Below, piece by piece: positions 26,015-28,149 of a stretch of 28,149 nucleotides of DNA (positions are counted from its first letter, which is position 1; each line of letters begins with the position of its first letter). The stretch comes from VFZP01 sp043755595 (lineage in GTDB: Bacteria > Acidobacteriota > Terriglobia > Bryobacterales > Bryobacteraceae), in contig JAYUSQ010000020.1 in the NCBI GenBank assembly GCA_043755595.1, positions 1-28,149 on the forward strand, read 5' to 3'. The position numbers and the translations under genes are program-made. The notes beneath the pieces were generated by a model, which searched no databases, was not told the DNA's origin, and saw only the letters and a list, made by a program, of their open reading frames with translations.

Positions 26015-26034
26015 CTAGCCTAGTACTAGACTAG
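26015..26034. repeat. CTAG-rich palindrome-like element at the edge of the IS remnant
   Basis: CTAG, two bases, the self-complementary TAGTACTA, two bases, CTAG. The element is symmetric except for the two-base spacers. CTAG is generally rare in bacterial DNA, so three overlapping TAG/CTAG steps in 20 bases stand out. It could be an operator or an insertion boundary; its function is unknown. Confidence 0.4.
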
Positions 26035-26216
26035 AAGGAATCCAGTGGTTGGCGGAACCTTCGCCGGGAAGCAATGTGGCCGGTAATTCAGGCATCTCGC
26101 AGGCTCGCAAGCGGCTGGGCTGGGAGCCGCTGCGACAACTGCACGACGCAGTGGTAAAGCCGATCGCTGTAGCGGCCACGAAGGGCGCATGGTTTCGCGG
26201 TTGGCGCCTGGTGAGC

Positions 26217-26258
26217 ATCGATGGCAGCACGCTGGACATCGATGGCAGCACGCTGGAC
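26217..26258 (+). repeat. 21-bp perfect tandem duplication within the transposase remnant
   Basis: Two identical 21-base units (26217-26237 and 26238-26258) encode IDGSTLD twice. The unit contains the first catalytic aspartate of the DDE triad. The duplication keeps the frame. Confidence 0.9.
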
Positions 26259-26280
26259 ATCGCCGATGAGAAGGGGAACG

Positions 26281-26288
26281 ATGAATGA
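26281..26288 (+). repeat. 4-bp tandem duplication ATGA x2 in the transposase remnant
   Basis: The doubling creates a stop after ADEKGNDE. Removing one unit joins GNDE to TFGRPGASRG, the expected transposase sequence. Confidence 0.72.
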
Positions 26289-26569
26289 AACCTTTGGCCG
26301 TCCGGGAGCCAGTCGCGGCTCAAGCGCCTATCCGCAGATCCGCTTCGTGTCCCTGGTTGAGAACGGCACACATGTCCTTTTCGGCAGCCGGATGGCGGGC
26401 AAATCGTGTTCCTGGTGTGGGTCACTTTTGGTCGGACATGGTCAATTCTTGCCGAGCGCCGAGGATCACCACCTTAAGGCCCTGCGCCGCCTCGGCTACC
26501 AGATCCCTCCCACGACCGCCCCAACCACACCTGCCGTCGTGTGATTTTCGACGGAGCGGTACTCTACAA

Positions 26570-26773
26570 CTAAGCCAGGGATCGCAACAGACCAATGCCT
26601 GCGATGCCGCTCGCCGCAATCGCCAGAAGAGCAAGCAATACGACACTGCCTTCGCTCAGCACGCCTTTCAGGCTCAGAGCTGAGACGATGTTTGCGGGTT
26701 CGTAGGAGAGAGCGGCCAAAAGGGCAGAGCCGGCTGTGAGCAAGGCGATTCCGAGCAAGCGTGGATTTCTCAT
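26570..26773 (-). CDS. Small two-helix membrane protein (DUF3185-like)
   Basis: A 67-residue protein with two hydrophobic segments: LLGIALLTAGSALLAAL near the N-terminus and VVLLALLAIAASGIAGIGLL near the C-terminus, joined by a short polar stretch (SYEPANIVSALSLKGVLSEG). The arrangement GIxLLxxGxxLL, then S..S....G, then a second helix, resembles DUF3185 proteins, but similarity is weak and function unknown. It lies on the minus strand 49 bases after the chimeric MFS gene, between that gene and the IS remnant, and may be cotranscribed with the efflux genes. Confidence 0.5.
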   Translation of the reverse strand: MRNPRLLGIALLTAGSALLAALSYEPANIVSALSLKGVLSEGSVVLLALLAIAASGIAGIGLLRSLA

Positions 26774-26822
26774 AACAATCGGGAATAGGAGCCAGCCCGC
26801 GCGAATGTTCGATATTTTTCGT

Positions 26823-27656
26823 TCAGCTGGTCTGGCGATACCGAACCACGCCGGCCAGCCAAAACAACAGCACTGCGCCAGCGAAAAACCAGCCCCGATG
26901 CAGAGCCCACGGCAGACGGTCCACTCGATTGCTCAGATGCCCATTGCCAACGCGGCCCATCTCGGCGAGGATCGACCAATGCTCTCCCAAAATCACCGCG
27001 CCCGCGCCGAATGCGACTGAGGTTAACCCGGCAATAATGATAACCGGCTCCCAACCTTCCTCAATCGGATAGCTTCGCTGCAACTTGCCGATCATGATTC
27101 CCGCCGCGAGACAGTAGAGTAAAGCGAACGGTAGGTTCAGCGCCAAATCGGCCACCAAGTCGCGCCGTCCGAGAAACCGGAATACTTCCTGGGCCTCAAC
27201 CTTGTGCGTCTCGCCGATTTTGCCGGAAAGTTCGCCCAGACAACGGTTCTTCGCCTGGCTAGCCGCCTGCTGCGAGACAAACTTCTTACCCACCCGATCA
27301 GCAAACCTCGCGGCGGCAACCAAGATGATCGACGAGGCCATTGGAAATATAGGTTTGGTAGCCGCGCTGAGTCCATAGCCTAGGAGCATCAGCGGCTTTC
27401 GCTTGCCAAAGTAGTCGCTGAGCGCCCCCGAGAACATTTTTGATATGGAGGCGATGGCCTCAGCGATGCCTTCCACAACGCCGATGGTCAACATACTGCT
27501 CCCAAGCACTGTTGCCATGTAGATTGGCAATAAGCTATGCACTAACTCGGAAGAAAGATCCATGAACATGGATACTAGCCCGAGCGCCCAGACATTCCTC
27601 GGAAGCTGACGGGCGATTCCCGGAACCGGTGCGGATGTGCCGTTCTTAGATTTCAT
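26823..27656 (-). CDS. Chimeric membrane protein: MFS N-terminus joined to an unrelated C-terminal membrane segment
   Basis: The first ~125 residues are a major-facilitator N-terminus: NVWALGLVSMFMDLSSELVH, the helix 2-3 loop SGALSDYFGKRKPLMLLGYG, and AARFADRVGK. In such transporters DRVGK is normally followed by GIRGAPRDAL; here it is followed by KFVSQQAASQAKNRCLGELS and then a different membrane protein (RRDLVADLALNLPFALLYCL, WEPVIIIAGLTSVAFGAGAV, ALHRGWFFAGAVLLFWLAGV). The total of 277 residues is far short of a 400-residue MFS. The frame is open, so the fusion looks like an in-frame deletion between two genes. ATG 27656 overlaps the RND stop region by 11 bases; 27686 is a longer alternative. 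A functional transporter is unlikely. Confidence 0.62.
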   Translation of the reverse strand: MKSKNGTSAPVPGIARQLPRNVWALGLVSMFMDLSSELVHSLLPIYMATVLGSSMLTIGVVEGIAEAIASISKMFSGALSDYFGKRKPLMLLGYGLSAATKPIFPMASSIILVAAARFADRVGKKFVSQQAASQAKNRCLGELSGKIGETHKVEAQEVFRFLGRRDLVADLALNLPFALLYCLAAGIMIGKLQRSYPIEEGWEPVIIIAGLTSVAFGAGAVILGEHWSILAEMGRVGNGHLSNRVDRLPWALHRGWFFAGAVLLFWLAGVVRYRQTS

Positions 27657-28149
27657 TTCGCTCGGCTGTAGCTTCAAATCGACCAAAGCGTAGCGCTAGA
27701 GTCGGCAGCACTAGAAGATTGAGGACAGTCGATGTCGCGAGTCCGCCCAGAATCACAATCGCCATGGGCCCTTCAATTTCGCGACCGGGATCGCCGGTTC
27801 CGATGGCGATTGGGAGCAGACCCAGACCAGCGACTAGCGCCGTCATCAAGATCGGGACCAGCCGCTCTGAAGCGCCCCGCAGGGCCGTTTCGATGCCCCA
27901 CGAATGGCCCTCAACTCTTACCAAGTGATCGAAGTGAGAGATCATCATGATCGAGTTGCGCGTACTAATTCCAAAGAGCGTGACCAGCCCAACCAGCGAG
28001 CCTAGTGTCAGCCAGCCACCCGAGAGAAAAATCGCCAGAACGCCGCCCGCAAGCGCGAATGGAAGATTTGCCAGCACAAGGACGAGATTGCGAAAATTGC
28101 GGAACGCAATCGCAAGAAGCAACACTATGCCAACACCCGCGACGGTCGA
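27646..28149 (-). CDS. C-terminal part of an RND efflux permease, CusA/CzcA-like (5' end outside window)
   Basis: About 167 residues covering the last transmembrane block of an inner-membrane proton-driven RND pump. Recognisable family stretches are VLANLPFALAGGVLAIFLSG, FGISTRNSIMMISHFDHLV, ALRGASERLVPILMTALVAG and EGPMAIVILGGLATSTVLNL, ending LPTLALRFGRF plus a short charged tail. The pattern fits heavy-metal efflux (HME) members more than multidrug pumps, but the metal-binding residues lie upstream, outside the window. The frame is open through the right edge. The stop at 27646-27648 overlaps the start of the chimeric MFS gene, so they are cotranscribed. No link to phosphorus is apparent. 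Confidence 0.82.
   Translation of the reverse strand, partial: STVAGVGIVLLLAIAFRNFRNLVLVLANLPFALAGGVLAIFLSGGWLTLGSLVGLVTLFGISTRNSIMMISHFDHLVRVEGHSWGIETALRGASERLVPILMTALVAGLGLLPIAIGTGDPGREIEGPMAIVILGGLATSTVLNLLVLPTLALRFGRFEATAERNEI

Larger units (their letters stand above)
26040..26544 (+). pseudogene. IS4-type transposase remnant
   Basis: The first part reads ISQARKRLGWEPLRQLHDAV, KPIAVAATKGAWFRGWRLVS and IDGSTLDI, the N-terminal and first-catalytic-aspartate region of IS4-family transposases. After a stop at 26286-26288 (caused by a doubled ATGA) the protein resumes in another frame as TFGRPGASRGSSAYPQIRFV and SLVENGTHVLFGSRMAG. The sequence after this (KSCSWCGSLLVGHGQ..) is not transposase-like, so the element is truncated before the remaining DDE residues. 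No terminal inverted repeats were identified. It is non-functional and marks past insertion and rearrangement at this end of the island. Confidence 0.75.

Noticed and set aside
1..28149. CRISPR arrays, tRNA or rRNA genes, prophage or attachment sites
   Set aside because: I looked for regularly spaced repeats, CCA-ended cloverleaf-like segments and phage genes and saw none; only the IS4-type remnant points to a mobile element.

Overview
The window looks like chromosomal DNA of an Acidobacteriota member, probably close to Solibacter/Bryobacterales. The basis is high GC and four large Oar-type TonB-dependent receptor loci (signal peptide, carboxypeptidase-regulatory-like domain, plug, barrel), a gene type strongly expanded in that phylum. 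No rRNA, tRNA or CRISPR array was seen. The taxonomy is inferred from gene style only.

The unifying theme is phosphorus. (1) Left part, minus strand, 1-6787: the start of pstB at the window edge, a second PstB-type ATPase, a broken receptor, a secreted protein, a family-4 glycosyltransferase and a small membrane protein, mostly overlapping or a few bases apart. (2) 6953-10202, minus: a second broken receptor. (3) 10324-16517, plus: a TPR/aspartyl-protease-like protein, then a tight phosphonate operon: OPA-type MFS transporter, FAD oxidoreductase, zinc alcohol dehydrogenase, phosphonoacetaldehyde hydrolase (PhnX) and a PhnZ-like HD oxygenase. (4) 19833-16430, minus, converging on the phosphonate operon: phoD phosphatase, btaA and btaB (phosphorus-free betaine lipid synthesis). 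(5) 19895-20890: a receptor remnant. (6) 20975-25106, plus: phosphonoacetate hydrolase (phnA) followed by the only intact receptor. (7) 25112-28149: decayed material (an OlsB-like acyltransferase remnant, an IS4-type transposase remnant, a chimeric MFS gene) and the end of an RND efflux pump.

Read together, the genes describe a phosphorus-economy island. Phosphate is imported (Pst), freed from esters outside the cytoplasm (PhoD), freed from phosphonates (FAD oxidase to PhnX; HD oxygenase; PhnA), and spared by replacing phospholipids with betaine lipids (BtaA/BtaB). No PhnW transaminase is present; the FAD enzyme probably takes its place. No PhnY hydroxylase accompanies the PhnZ-like enzyme.

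Frameshifts hit many genes in 1-10.2 kb, 19.9-20.9 kb and after 25.1 kb, but none in the phosphonate, phoD-bta or phnA-receptor genes. At least four are short tandem duplications, which argues that some of the decay is real. Others are one-base changes in homopolymers that could be sequence errors.
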